12,173 bases of DNA from Candidatus Latescibacterota bacterium (GCA_022615275.1 JAKEHA010000269.1:1-12173); one strand, 5' to 3'. Counted from the stretch's first letter, positions 1-7,103 are shown. Notes: generated by a model not told the origin, from the sequence alone. Numbers and translations: made by a program.

Positions 1-160
1 GGGAGGGACGCGCGGAACCGGCCTCGAGCAGGAGCACGTCGACGCCGGCCGACGCCAGCGCGGCCGCCGTCACCGCGCCCGCGGGACCGGAGCCGACGAC
101 GCACACCGTCGCACGCAGGGCGTCGTCGCCAAGGTCGTTCACGTTCTCAATGATGGGCAT
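1..160 (-). CDS. GMC-type FAD-dependent oxidoreductase, N-terminal fragment (runs off the left edge)
   Basis: Only the first 53 codons are present; the gene continues beyond base 1. After a short leader the protein reads TVCVVGSGPAGAVTAAAL and then VDVLLLEAG at about residues 18-48. This is the beta-alpha-beta dinucleotide fold of FAD enzymes: GxGxxG at residues 23-28, with the acidic residue (E46) at the end of the second strand that contacts the ADP ribose. The VGSGPAGA...LLLEAG wording is typical of the GMC (glucose-methanol-choline) oxidoreductases often found in O-antigen and exopolysaccharide loci, but other FAD families share this fold. The ATG at 160-158 is the only ATG in the upstream stretch and gives the expected short leader. 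No good ribosome binding site is seen. It lies 45 bp after the methyltransferase on the same strand, so it is probably the last visible member of the leftward operon. The substrate is unknown. Confidence 0.8.
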   Translation of the reverse strand, partial: MPIIENVNDLGDDALRATVCVVGSGPAGAVTAAALASAGVDVLLLEAGSARPS

Positions 161-168
161 CGGACCGA

Positions 169-184
169 AACCGGATCACCGGTT
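169..184. repeat. Perfect inverted repeat (6-bp arms, 4-nt loop) just upstream of the oxidoreductase start
   Basis: The sequence AACCGG-ATCA-CCGGTT lies in the 45-bp gap between the methyltransferase stop and the oxidoreductase ATG, 8 nt ahead of that ATG on the minus strand. No T-tract follows it on either strand, so it is not a standard terminator. It could form an mRNA hairpin that affects translation of the downstream gene, or be a protein-binding dyad. It may also be chance, since GC-rich palindromes are common here. Confidence 0.35.
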
Positions 185-205
185 CACGAAGGCGGCCACG
201 AAACG

Positions 206-943
206 TCACGGCTTCCGCGCCAGGAAGAAGATACTAAAGACGATCTGGTGCGGCGCGCGAACATCGGGTCTGCGCAAGCGCGCCACCTTGAACGGGAAGT
301 CGATCCAATGGTAATAGAGAACTCCCTTCCAGTTCATGTGCATGCCGCGGAAGACGTGCACGCGACGCACGTCGAAATGCCGCGCCAACAGCTCCCGCAA
401 TCCGGTCACGGTGAAGGTTTGCTCGTGCCCCACACGATGCGAAACCTGCCCACAGTGCGCGCAGGTGTACCGGCCGAGGTTGAGGTCTTCGTTGGCCGGA
501 ACGGTGCCGACGAAATGCCCCCCGGCCTTCAACACCCGCCGCACCTGTGCGAACGTCTGCTGCATGACTTCGGTCGGGAGATGCTCGATGACCTCGGACA
601 TGACCACCCAGTCGAAGGTATCGGGAGCGAAGGGGAGGTCTTGTGACCAGCCGTGCACCGCCCGGGAGGCGTCCAGCCGGTACCGCTCGCGAACCCAAGC
701 GACGATGTCCGGCGACGGATCGAGCGCGTAGACCTGGTAGCCGCGCTCCAAGAGCAGCCCTTCGAGGCGGGCGTCGCCGACACCGATATTGAGGACGCGA
801 ACGGACGCGCGGTCGGACGGAGAATGCCCGTCGATGGTCGCGACGATGCGTGCGATCCGGGCTCGGTTGGCCGTGTAGTGCGGATCGAGGGCTCGCTTGA
901 CCTGGCGCCCGTCCCAAAGGTTGCTCTGCGTTCTCGCGTCCAT
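206..943 (-). CDS. Class I SAM-dependent methyltransferase (Methyltransf_11/25 type), probable polysaccharide-modifying enzyme
   Basis: A 245-residue soluble protein. Motif I is VLNIGVGDAR at residues 50-59, a variant of the glycine-rich SAM loop. It is followed by the acidic end of strand 2 in YALDPSP (72-78; D75). The post-motif SEVIEHLP (116-123) and the RVLKAGGHFVGTVP strand (136-149) are classic for this superfamily. A CAHC...H...GHEQTF segment (161-177) resembles the CxxC/H insert seen in cluster-associated methyltransferases and may bind a metal. The open frame extends upstream to 1063, but the ATG at 943 is preferred because GGAGGT lies 4 nt ahead of it and the extension overlaps the preceding gene. 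That preceding gene is a GT4 transferase that stops at 972, leaving a 28-bp gap, so the two are very likely co-transcribed. The acceptor is probably a sugar or a glycan end, but this cannot be read from the sequence. Confidence 0.9.
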   Translation of the reverse strand: MDARTQSNLWDGRQVKRALDPHYTANRARIARIVATIDGHSPSDRASVRVLNIGVGDARLEGLLLERGYQVYALDPSPDIVAWVRERYRLDASRAVHGWSQDLPFAPDTFDWVVMSEVIEHLPTEVMQQTFAQVRRVLKAGGHFVGTVPANEDLNLGRYTCAHCGQVSHRVGHEQTFTVTGLRELLARHFDVRRVHVFRGMHMNWKGVLYYHWIDFPFKVARLRRPDVRAPHQIVFSIFFLARKP

Positions 944-947
944 GCCG

Positions 948-953
948 ACCTCC
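948..953 (-). promoter_or_regulatory. Strong ribosome binding site for the methyltransferase
   Basis: On the minus strand GGAGGT is followed by CGGC and then ATG. It is the best Shine-Dalgarno match in the leftward operon, and it fixes the methyltransferase start at 943 rather than further upstream in the long open frame. Confidence 0.75.
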
Positions 954-971
954 GTCAACTCCCGCTCGGTG

Positions 972-2069
972 CTACCGCGACACGATCTCCGCCAGCAGCT
1001 TCTCCCACTGTAGCACGACGCGCGTGGGTGCGTACAAAGCGACGCTCGCGGGCCCGGCAGCACCGAGTCGCTGCCGAAGGTCGGGATCTTGGATGAGTGT
1101 CGCGAGACCTAGCGCGTACGAAGCGACGCGATCGCCGCCCGTGTCGGCGAGCCAGCCATTCTCGCCGTGGCGCACCAGTTCGTTGGTGCCGGGACAGTCC
1201 GCAAAGCCGAGCACCGGCACGCCGGTCGCGAGCGCCTCCGCCGTCGCCATTCCGAAGCTCTCGTAGCGCGACGGCACCGCCATCACCTCGGCGTGCGCGT
1301 ATTCGCGCGCGATGTCCGGCGTCGCTCCCACCATCGTCACGCGACCGTCGAGCCCCAGCGCCGAAATCTTCCCCGCCAGGGCGTCGCGCAAGGGTCCCTC
1401 CCCGACGATGCGCACGCGCCAGTCGGGGAAGCGCGTCGCGATGGCCGCGAAAGCGTCGATCAACGTGGCGTGGTCCTTGTCGGCGTCCAGACGGCCCACG
1501 GCCAGGACCGTCTTGGTGTCCGGCGCGCGCGGCGAGGCGCGCGCGGGGACCGCAACGGGATTCGGTATCGTCACCGTGCGCGCGCGCAGGCGCGCGGGCA
1601 TGCGCACTCGAATCGCGTCCGAGGGAACCGTGATGCGCGCCGAAAGCAAGCCCGCGAGCACCAGCAACGCGCGCTCGCCGCGCCGTCCTCGGTAGTACTC
1701 GGGCACCGTGTGCTCGCTCGCAATCATCGGCACGCCGAGGCCGACGCTAGCGAGCGCCAACGGCACGAAGAAGCTGTGCATGAATCCGATCGCCACGCCG
1801 GGGCGTTCATCGTGGAGCGCGCGGCGCAGCGCGGGTATGCGCGCGAAGAAATCCCGCGCGCCGCTCTTGCGGTCGGTGGCACCCAGCCCCAGCGCCACGC
1901 GCCGCACGCGCGCGTCCATCGGATAGAAGCTGGTGCCGCCGGGCGCGTCGAAGGAGAGTACGGCCACGTCGTGGCCGCGCGTGGAAAGGCCGGTGGCGAC
2001 GGTGGCGAGCACGCGCTCGGCGCCGCCGCCGGGGACGTCCATCGACTTGATGCCGAATAGGAGCTTCAC
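972..2069 (-). CDS. GT4-family glycosyltransferase (GT-B fold)
   Basis: A 365-residue retaining glycosyltransferase of family GT4, cytoplasmic or membrane-associated, expected to transfer a sugar from a nucleotide donor to the lipid-linked repeat unit. The N-terminal acceptor half begins KLLFGIKSM with a GGGAERV loop at residues 14-20. The C-terminal donor half begins near AVGRLDADKDH (190-200) and contains RIVGEGP (220-226), the EX7E donor-site pair E270/E278 in YESFGMATAEA, and NELVRHGENGWL (296-307). The length is normal. The start is taken as GTG at 2069, which overlaps the stop of the upstream GT4 in a GTGA junction. An upstream TTG at 2105 would add 12 residues ahead of the first beta strand. 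It is related to the neighbouring upstream GT4: both share a YPM motif near residue 50, FPDW...RIVG(E/D)G and a C-terminal Y-x-P...WE-x-LL tail. Donor and acceptor are unknown. Confidence 0.92.
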   Translation of the reverse strand: MKLLFGIKSMDVPGGGAERVLATVATGLSTRGHDVAVLSFDAPGGTSFYPMDARVRRVALGLGATDRKSGARDFFARIPALRRALHDERPGVAIGFMHSFFVPLALASVGLGVPMIASEHTVPEYYRGRRGERALLVLAGLLSARITVPSDAIRVRMPARLRARTVTIPNPVAVPARASPRAPDTKTVLAVGRLDADKDHATLIDAFAAIATRFPDWRVRIVGEGPLRDALAGKISALGLDGRVTMVGATPDIAREYAHAEVMAVPSRYESFGMATAEALATGVPVLGFADCPGTNELVRHGENGWLADTGGDRVASYALGLATLIQDPDLRQRLGAAGPASVALYAPTRVVLQWEKLLAEIVSR

Positions 2070-3175
2070 GACGCGCGCGCGACCTCGCTCAGCAAGTTCT
2101 CCCAATCGTCGAAGGACTTCGAGGGCCGGTACACCTCGGCGATGCGACGCGCTTCGATCCCCATGCGTCCGCGCGCGGCGCTATCCCTCATCAAGGGCTC
2201 GAGGGCGGCGGCCAGCGCGGGCGGGTCTCCGTTGCCGTCGGCCAGCTCGCCGTTGTGACCGGGCGTGATCAACTCGGCCATGCCCGCGCAGTGGCGGAAT
2301 CCGACCACGGGGAGACCGTGCGCCATCGCTTCGGCCACGGCGTTGGGAAATCCCTCCCAGCGCGAAGGCATGCAGAAGAGATCGGCCGCGCGATACTCGA
2401 CGGGGACGTCGCGCACCGCACCCGGCCACGATACGCGCGCGGCGATGCCCAGCGATTCGGCCAGCGATTGCAGCGCCGCGCGCTCCTCGCCGTCGCCCAC
2501 GATGCGCAGCTGCCAATCGGGGAACGACGGGACGAGCAGCGCAAAGGCGCGCACCAGCGCGGAGTAATTCTTCTGGTACGACAGCCGGCCGACCGACAAG
2601 AGCACGCGCTGCGCCTTGTCGGCATTGGGTACCGCGAACGCCTTCGCGGCGTAGACGGGGTTGGCGATCGGCACGATGCGCGCCTGCAAGAACGCCGGGT
2701 AGCGCTGTACGTAGCCCTCGAACTGCACCGTGATCGCGCGCGCGAGCCGCATCGTGACGAAGATCGCGCGCCGGTGGCGGCCCGCGCGGGTGTGATCGAG
2801 CTGGTCGGGTGCGTTGCGTTCGGACAGTACCACCGGGATCCCGGTGCGCACGAGGCTCAGGGCCGCGAACAGAAACGGCCCGTGCTGGAACCCGACCACG
2901 GCGTCGGGTCGCTCGGCGCGCGCGAGCGAGCGAAAGCGCCGCATGCGAAGATACCGCGACGCCGCGTTGGCCGTGCGCGACGGGTCCCCCATGTCCAGCC
3001 GGTGCCAGCGGATCGCGCTCGCCATCGGATAGTAGGGCTGGGCGTTCGCACGGTCCCAGGTGAACAGAGACACGTCGTGTCCGCGCTCGACCAAGTCGTT
3101 CATGAGAGCGATGGCCATGCGCTCGACCCCGCCCGCGACCCGGTCGAACATCCGGCACACGAACAGGACTCTCAT
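2066..3175 (-). CDS. GT4-family glycosyltransferase (GT-B fold), paralogue of its downstream neighbour
   Basis: A 369-residue GT4 transferase. It starts MRVLFVCRMF with the GGVERM glycine loop at residues 15-20. The donor-binding half starts near LSVGRLSYQKNY (193-204) and includes RIVGDGEE (224-231), MPSRWEGFPN (269-278) with the EX7E pair E274/E282, and ELITPGHNGEL (301-311). ATG at 3175 is the natural start: it sits directly before the first beta strand, 1 bp after the upstream gene's TAG (3179-3177). The stop codon (2068-2066) overlaps the GTG start of the next gene by 4 bp, which suggests translational coupling. The protein aligns with the following GT4 from end to end. The pair probably arose by an old tandem duplication and now makes different linkages, but sugar specificity cannot be inferred. 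Confidence 0.93.
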   Translation of the reverse strand: MRVLFVCRMFDRVAGGVERMAIALMNDLVERGHDVSLFTWDRANAQPYYPMASAIRWHRLDMGDPSRTANAASRYLRMRRFRSLARAERPDAVVGFQHGPFLFAALSLVRTGIPVVLSERNAPDQLDHTRAGRHRRAIFVTMRLARAITVQFEGYVQRYPAFLQARIVPIANPVYAAKAFAVPNADKAQRVLLSVGRLSYQKNYSALVRAFALLVPSFPDWQLRIVGDGEERAALQSLAESLGIAARVSWPGAVRDVPVEYRAADLFCMPSRWEGFPNAVAEAMAHGLPVVGFRHCAGMAELITPGHNGELADGNGDPPALAAALEPLMRDSAARGRMGIEARRIAEVYRPSKSFDDWENLLSEVARAS

Positions 3176-3176
3176 T

Positions 3177-4154
3177 CTAGCGGCCGTCCCGCGACGAGCG
3201 CCGCTCGTGGAAGAAACGCGCGGGAACGGTAGTGAGGAGCTGGCGCGTTACCAGGACCGGATGCCCGAACCATCCCCGCAGGAGGGCCAGCGCCATGCGC
3301 CCGTGGTCGTGGTTGAAGTGGTGGTAGCGCACCGTGAACCAGTTGCGCGCGAAGGCGTAGCGGTCGTGTTCCTCGAGGTACGCGCGGTGCTTCTCGAGCA
3401 GGCGCATCTCCGCGTCGAAGTTGCGCGCCGCACTCTTGTCGGGGGCCTCTGTGGCGTGCTGGAGATAGAGCCATTCCGGACACCCGACGACGTGCCCGCC
3501 CGCGAACGCGAAGCGCACCGCGAAGTCCGCGTCCTCGGAGCGCCGGAAATCGGGGTCGAAGCCGCCGGCGGCGCGGAACGCGTCGATCGACGCCATCAAC
3601 GCGCACGCGGGCGTGCCGCCGCCGTAGAACACGCCGGGCTCGCGGCGATTGAACAAGAGGTAGTCGACCACCTCGCCGCCGGCGGGTGCACGACCGCTCG
3701 AGCCGATGGCGTCGATGCGCATGCGATAGCCGTTGGGGTACACGCGCTCGCCGGAGGCGTAGCACGCGACCAAGCGGGTGCCGAAGCGCGCTTCGCCCTC
3801 GGACAAGCAGCGGTACTGTGTCGCCACCCGTTCCGGACCGCTCTCGTCGTCGTCGTCGAAGAACGCCACGTATTCGCCGCGCGCATGGTCGAGCGTCGTT
3901 TGGCGCGCGGCACCCGGTCCGCGGTTCTCGGCGTGGCCGACGACGCGCACGCGCGGGTCGTCGGCCGCCAGGCGCTCCACGATCTCGCGCGAGCGGTCGT
4001 TCGAGCAATCGTCGACCACCAGTACCTCCAATCGCGGCCACGTTTGCGTCAGCGCGCTCGCGACCGCACGCGCGATGGTGTCTTGCGCGTTGTAGCACGC
4101 GATGCCGACGGTGACGAGCGGAGGCGCGTGCTCGGGCTTAGACTCTCGACTCAT
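3177..4154 (-). CDS. GT2-family glycosyltransferase (GT-A fold)
   Basis: A 325-residue inverting GT2 enzyme without obvious membrane segments. The nucleotide-binding half shows VTVGIACYNAQDTI (14-27) and LVVDDCSND (45-53). The metal-binding acidic cluster is FFDDDD (98-103). The acceptor half has GGFDPDFRRSEDADF (197-211), in which E207-D208 is the usual ED catalytic motif position. A helical tail of about 100 residues follows (DKSAARNFDAEMRLLEKHR, from about 239). The ATG at 4154 overlaps the 3' end of the upstream GT2 by 17 bp, and no clear Shine-Dalgarno sequence is present, so reinitiation or coupling is likely. It is a clear paralogue of the upstream GT2 (318 aa), sharing the four-aspartate motif, the ED motif and the helical tail. 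It probably adds one sugar of the repeat unit; specificity is unknown. Confidence 0.93.
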   Translation of the reverse strand: MSRESKPEHAPPLVTVGIACYNAQDTIARAVASALTQTWPRLEVLVVDDCSNDRSREIVERLAADDPRVRVVGHAENRGPGAARQTTLDHARGEYVAFFDDDDESGPERVATQYRCLSEGEARFGTRLVACYASGERVYPNGYRMRIDAIGSSGRAPAGGEVVDYLLFNRREPGVFYGGGTPACALMASIDAFRAAGGFDPDFRRSEDADFAVRFAFAGGHVVGCPEWLYLQHATEAPDKSAARNFDAEMRLLEKHRAYLEEHDRYAFARNWFTVRYHHFNHDHGRMALALLRGWFGHPVLVTRQLLTTVPARFFHERRSSRDGR

Positions 4155-5094
4155 GGGAGTACTTGTATCGCTGATACGTCTTCCGGTTGGGCAGCGACCA
4201 CATTACCTTGCGCGCGGTCTTGGCCGGCGACGTGAGCGCGAGGCGAATCAGATAGGGAAGCGCGACCCGAACGCCGCCTTCGAAACGCGCAAATTTCATT
4301 TCCGTCCACAGACGCGAGAAATCATACCACTTCCATCGTTGCAGCACGTCCCGGTGCTTTTCGATGAGACGCAGCGCGCTTTGCCGTTCGGCGGACACCG
4401 CCTTGTCGCTCGTGAAGGTCATGCTCTGGATCACCAGCGCATTCGATACCCCGGCGAAGTGTCCCCCCCGGAGCGCGAGGCGCAGGTTGAAGTCGGTGTC
4501 CTCGTGCCGCCGCAATTCCGAATCGAAGCCGCCGACCAGGTCATAGACGCGACGACGCGCCAAGAGCGAGCTGGTGGGGCACACGCCCCGGCTGCCCGAC
4601 GTCGGTTTTCCCAGGAGGATCAGGCGCGCCACCTCGTCGCCGGACGGTCCCGGCGTCGCGTCGGCGCCCAGGGCGGGCGAGTATACCGTGGTGCCGTCCG
4701 GGTAGCGCTGCTCGGTGGCGCTGTAGCAGGCCACGGCGGACGCGGACGTGGCTCGCTCGTACGCGACGATGCGGCGGTGCTGCTCGGACAGGCGCTCGGG
4801 CGCGCTCACGTCGTCGTCGTCGAAGAACGCAACGAAGTCGCCGGAGGCGTGCGCGAGCACCGAGTTGCGCGTGGCACCCACGCCGCGGTTGGCGGCCTGA
4901 CGGAACGCGTGCACACGGGCATCCTCCGACGCGAGCCGCTGCACGACCGTCCACGACGCGTCCGTCGAGGCGTCGTCCACCACGACGATCTCGATTGCCG
5001 GCCAGGTTTGCCCGCGCGCGGACCGCACCGCCCGTTCGATGGTCGCCTCCGCGTTGAAGCACGTGATGCCGATGGTGATCAGGTCGGTCTGCAT
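4138..5094 (-). CDS. GT2-family glycosyltransferase (GT-A fold), first gene of the leftward operon
   Basis: A 318-residue GT2 transferase. ITIGITCFNAEATI (6-19) and IVVVDDAST (36-44) form the nucleotide-binding half. FFDDDD (90-95) is the metal-binding motif, and GGFDSELRRHEDTDFNL (188-204) carries the ED pair E198-D199. A helical C-terminal region (SDKAVSAERQSALRLIEKHR, 229-248) matches the tail of the next gene, so the two are tandem paralogues that differ mainly in the middle (about residues 110-185), where acceptor contacts are expected. The ATG at 5094 gives the canonical N-terminus, two residues before the first strand. The bases just upstream hold no Shine-Dalgarno sequence, but a candidate -10 element lies 9 nt before the ATG, compatible with a leaderless or nearly leaderless mRNA. 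Donor and acceptor are unknown. Confidence 0.93.
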   Translation of the reverse strand: MQTDLITIGITCFNAEATIERAVRSARGQTWPAIEIVVVDDASTDASWTVVQRLASEDARVHAFRQAANRGVGATRNSVLAHASGDFVAFFDDDDVSAPERLSEQHRRIVAYERATSASAVACYSATEQRYPDGTTVYSPALGADATPGPSGDEVARLILLGKPTSGSRGVCPTSSLLARRRVYDLVGGFDSELRRHEDTDFNLRLALRGGHFAGVSNALVIQSMTFTSDKAVSAERQSALRLIEKHRDVLQRWKWYDFSRLWTEMKFARFEGGVRVALPYLIRLALTSPAKTARKVMWSLPNRKTYQRYKYSHESRV

Positions 5095-5103
5095 GCAGAA
5101 CGG

Positions 5104-5132
5104 AGGCTAGCACGGTCGTGCGCCGCCTCCAA
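5104..5132 (-). promoter_or_regulatory. Candidate promoter for the leftward operon
   Basis: On the minus strand TTGGAG (5132-5127), a 17-bp spacer and TAGCCT (5109-5104) precede the first GT2 ATG by 9 nt. A TG lies one base upstream of the -10, as in extended -10 promoters. Three of six bases match each sigma-70 consensus, so the match is modest, but the spacing is ideal and the same TAGCCT hexamer recurs in a second candidate at 9340-9345. Transcription would start within about 2-3 nt of the ATG. Confidence 0.35.
5110..5121. repeat. Short dyad (5-bp arms, 2-nt centre) in the divergent promoter gap
   Basis: GCACG-GT-CGTGC falls inside the spacer of the candidate leftward promoter, where a repressor or activator site could lie. 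The arms are short and may be chance. Confidence 0.25.
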
Positions 5133-5170
5133 GCGCGCTCTCTAGCGAGTGATCGCGCCCGCGGAATCCC

Positions 5171-5199
5171 TGGCGAACGGGCGGGGTTCGCTCTAAGAT
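5171..5199 (+). promoter_or_regulatory. Candidate promoter for the rightward operon
   Basis: TGGCGA (5171-5176), a 17-bp spacer and TAAGAT (5194-5199) lie 8 nt ahead of the amidotransferase ATG. The -10 matches the consensus at 4 of 6 positions; the -35 is poor (3 of 6). No Shine-Dalgarno sequence is present between the -10 and the ATG, so if it is real the mRNA would be close to leaderless. Confidence 0.3.
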
Positions 5200-5207
5200 T
5201 CGCTCCC

Positions 5208-7103
5208 ATGTGCGGGATCGTCGGTGTCATGGCGCTCAGCGAGCGCGGGCAATCGTGGCTGGATCGCTTGGAAGCGGCCACGGAGCGGCTCGCGTTGCGC
5301 GGGCCGGATCACGGGGCCGTGTGCCGGCACCGCAACGTGGGCCTGGGGCACCGGCGTCTCGCCATCATCGATACCTCGAGTGCCGCCAACCAGCCCATGA
5401 GCGACGACAGCGGGCGCTACACCATCGTCTACAACGGGGAGATCTACAACTTTCGCGAACTGCGCGCCGCGTTGGTCGCGTCGGGAAGGGCGCTCCGAAC
5501 CCATTCCGACTCGGAAGTGGTACTCTCGCTCTTCGTCGACGAAGGCCCGTCGATGCTCGAGAAGCTCAACGGATTCTTCGCCTTCGCGATCTACGACCGG
5601 CAGGAGCGCTCGTTGTTCCTCGCGCGCGATCGACTGGGCATCAAGCCGCTGCTCACCTACCAGGACGACGGTGTGCTGATCTTCGCCTCGGAGCTCAAGG
5701 CGATCCTGTCGTTTCCGATTCGCCGCGAACTCGACGAGGTCTCCTTGTTGCAGTACCTACAATTGAGCTACGTCCCGGCTCCCCATTCCATGCTGAAACG
5801 GGTGCGCAAGCTCGAGCCGGGCTGCATGCTGACCGCGCGCGACGGAGTCGTGCGCGTCGAGCGTTACTACTCGGTACCGACGCCGACCGAAACGACAACC
5901 GTGTCGTACGCGGACGCGACACGACGATTGGCGGGCGTTCTCGAATCCGCGGTGGCCAGACAGTTGGTGTCAGACGTTCCGCTGGGCGCTTTCCTGAGCG
6001 GCGGGCTCGACTCGACCATCGTGGCTGCCCTCGCGGCACGGCACAAACCGGATCTGGAAACCTACGCCATCGGGTTTCCCGACCAGCCCCTCTACGACGA
6101 GAGCGCGGACGCGGCCGCCGCGGCACGGGCGCTGGGTGTCAGGCACACCACCTTCCCGGTGAACGACGACGAATTGTATCGCCACCTGGCGGACGTGCTC
6201 GACTACACCGACGAGCCCTTCTCCGACTCCTCCGCGCTCGCCGTCTACATATTGAGCCGGCACACGCGCGGCCACGTCACCGTGGCGCTCTCCGGAGACG
6301 GCGCCGACGAGCTGTTCGGCGGCTACAACAAGCACTATGCCGAGGTCATGGCGCGGCGTGCGCGCGTGCGCTCGGCGCTCGTGCGCGCTGCAGCACCGGT
6401 GTGGAGTTCGCTCCCGCGCTCGCGCGAGAACGCGTTCGGCGACGTCGTGCGCCGATTCGATCGTTTCGCGACCCGCGCGGCTTTGCCTCCCCAGGAACGC
6501 TACTGGGCTTGGTGCTCGTTCACCGACGAGGGTGTGGCGCGTCTCACGCTCTCCGATGCCGTCCGCGCGCGGGTCACGGGATCGCACGAGTACCTCGCGC
6601 GCAAGGAATCGTGCACGCGCTGGATCGACGGCCGCGGCATCAACGACGTGCTCTACTCGGACGTACACTTGGTACTCCCCAACGACATGCTCAAGAAGGT
6701 AGACGCGATGTCGATGGCCAACGGTCTCGAGGTGCGCGTGCCCTTCCTCGACCACGAGGTGGTGGAGCTCGCCTTTTCGCTGCCGTCGCACTTCAAGATC
6801 GACGGTCGCGCGCGCAAGCGCGTCTTGCGCGACGCTTTTCGCGGCGTCGTGCCCGAGTCGGTGCTGAACAAGCGCAAGCACGGGTTCGAAGTACCCTTGA
6901 TGAGGTGGTTCCGCTCGCATTTGCGCCCGCTCATCCGCGACGATTTGTTGCACCGCGACTTCGTCGAACGGCAGGGGATCTTCAATGCCGACGAGATCGA
7001 CGCGCTGGTCGCGCGTCTCTATTCCGAGCGACCGGGCGACATCGCGCCCCAGGTATGGAGCCTGGTCGTGTTCCAGTATTGGTGGAAGAGGGTTATGGTA
7101 TGA
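5208..7103 (+). CDS. asnB: AsnB-type glutamine-hydrolysing amidotransferase (asparagine synthetase family)
   Basis: A 631-residue cytoplasmic enzyme with two complete domains. The N-terminal class II glutaminase starts MCGIVG, with Cys2 becoming the nucleophile after Met removal. RGPDHG (31-36) and NGEIYN (76-81) bind glutamine. The C-terminal synthetase has the ATP pyrophosphatase loop FLSGGLDS (262-269) and SGDGADELFGGY (362-373), plus KKVDAMSMANGLEVRVPFLD (496-515). All key motifs look intact, so it should move ammonia from glutamine to an AMP-activated carboxylate. The ATG at 5208 is required because Cys2 must be next to the initiator. Family members in polysaccharide loci (for example WbpS of Pseudomonas) are linked to amidation of sugar carboxyls such as uronic acids. 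By context that is the likely role, though plain asparagine synthesis cannot be excluded. Its stop overlaps the next start (ATGA at 7100-7103). Confidence 0.93.
   Translation: MCGIVGVMALSERGQSWLDRLEAATERLALRGPDHGAVCRHRNVGLGHRRLAIIDTSSAANQPMSDDSGRYTIVYNGEIYNFRELRAALVASGRALRTHSDSEVVLSLFVDEGPSMLEKLNGFFAFAIYDRQERSLFLARDRLGIKPLLTYQDDGVLIFASELKAILSFPIRRELDEVSLLQYLQLSYVPAPHSMLKRVRKLEPGCMLTARDGVVRVERYYSVPTPTETTTVSYADATRRLAGVLESAVARQLVSDVPLGAFLSGGLDSTIVAALAARHKPDLETYAIGFPDQPLYDESADAAAAARALGVRHTTFPVNDDELYRHLADVLDYTDEPFSDSSALAVYILSRHTRGHVTVALSGDGADELFGGYNKHYAEVMARRARVRSALVRAAAPVWSSLPRSRENAFGDVVRRFDRFATRAALPPQERYWAWCSFTDEGVARLTLSDAVRARVTGSHEYLARKESCTRWIDGRGINDVLYSDVHLVLPNDMLKKVDAMSMANGLEVRVPFLDHEVVELAFSLPSHFKIDGRARKRVLRDAFRGVVPESVLNKRKHGFEVPLMRWFRSHLRPLIRDDLLHRDFVERQGIFNADEIDALVARLYSERPGDIAPQVWSLVVFQYWWKRVMV
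7087..7092 (+). promoter_or_regulatory. Ribosome binding site for the PglA-like GT4
   Basis: AGAGGG inside the 3' end of the amidotransferase gene lies 7 nt before the ATG at 7100. This supports the ATGA-overlap start. Confidence 0.5.

Noticed and set aside
944..1063. N-terminal extension of the methyltransferase
   Set aside because: It would overlap the preceding GT4 gene by more than 90 bp, is Cys/Arg-rich without homology, and a strong GGAGGT marks the ATG at 943.
2070..2105. Upstream TTG start for the second GT4 gene
   Set aside because: It would add 12 residues before the first beta strand and use a rare start codon; the GTG at 2069 overlaps the upstream stop in the usual GTGA way.
3060..4235. 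391-codon plus-strand open frame across the GT4/GT2 boundary
   Set aside because: It runs opposite two well-supported genes and their junction, and its translation is Arg/Ala/Val-rich with no recognisable domain.
3844..4832. CGT/CGA trinucleotide runs in both GT2 genes as a repeat element
   Set aside because: They are the codons for the conserved FFDDDD metal motif in two paralogues, so the shared 22-nt stretch is explained by protein conservation and duplication.
5210..7099. Long open frame overlapping the whole amidotransferase gene and running into the GT4 gene in frame
   Set aside because: It is the +2 shadow of a GC-rich gene. The translated part before 7100 is Arg/Ala-rich with no family motifs, while the overlapping frame is a complete AsnB protein. 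Only the part from 7100 is coding.
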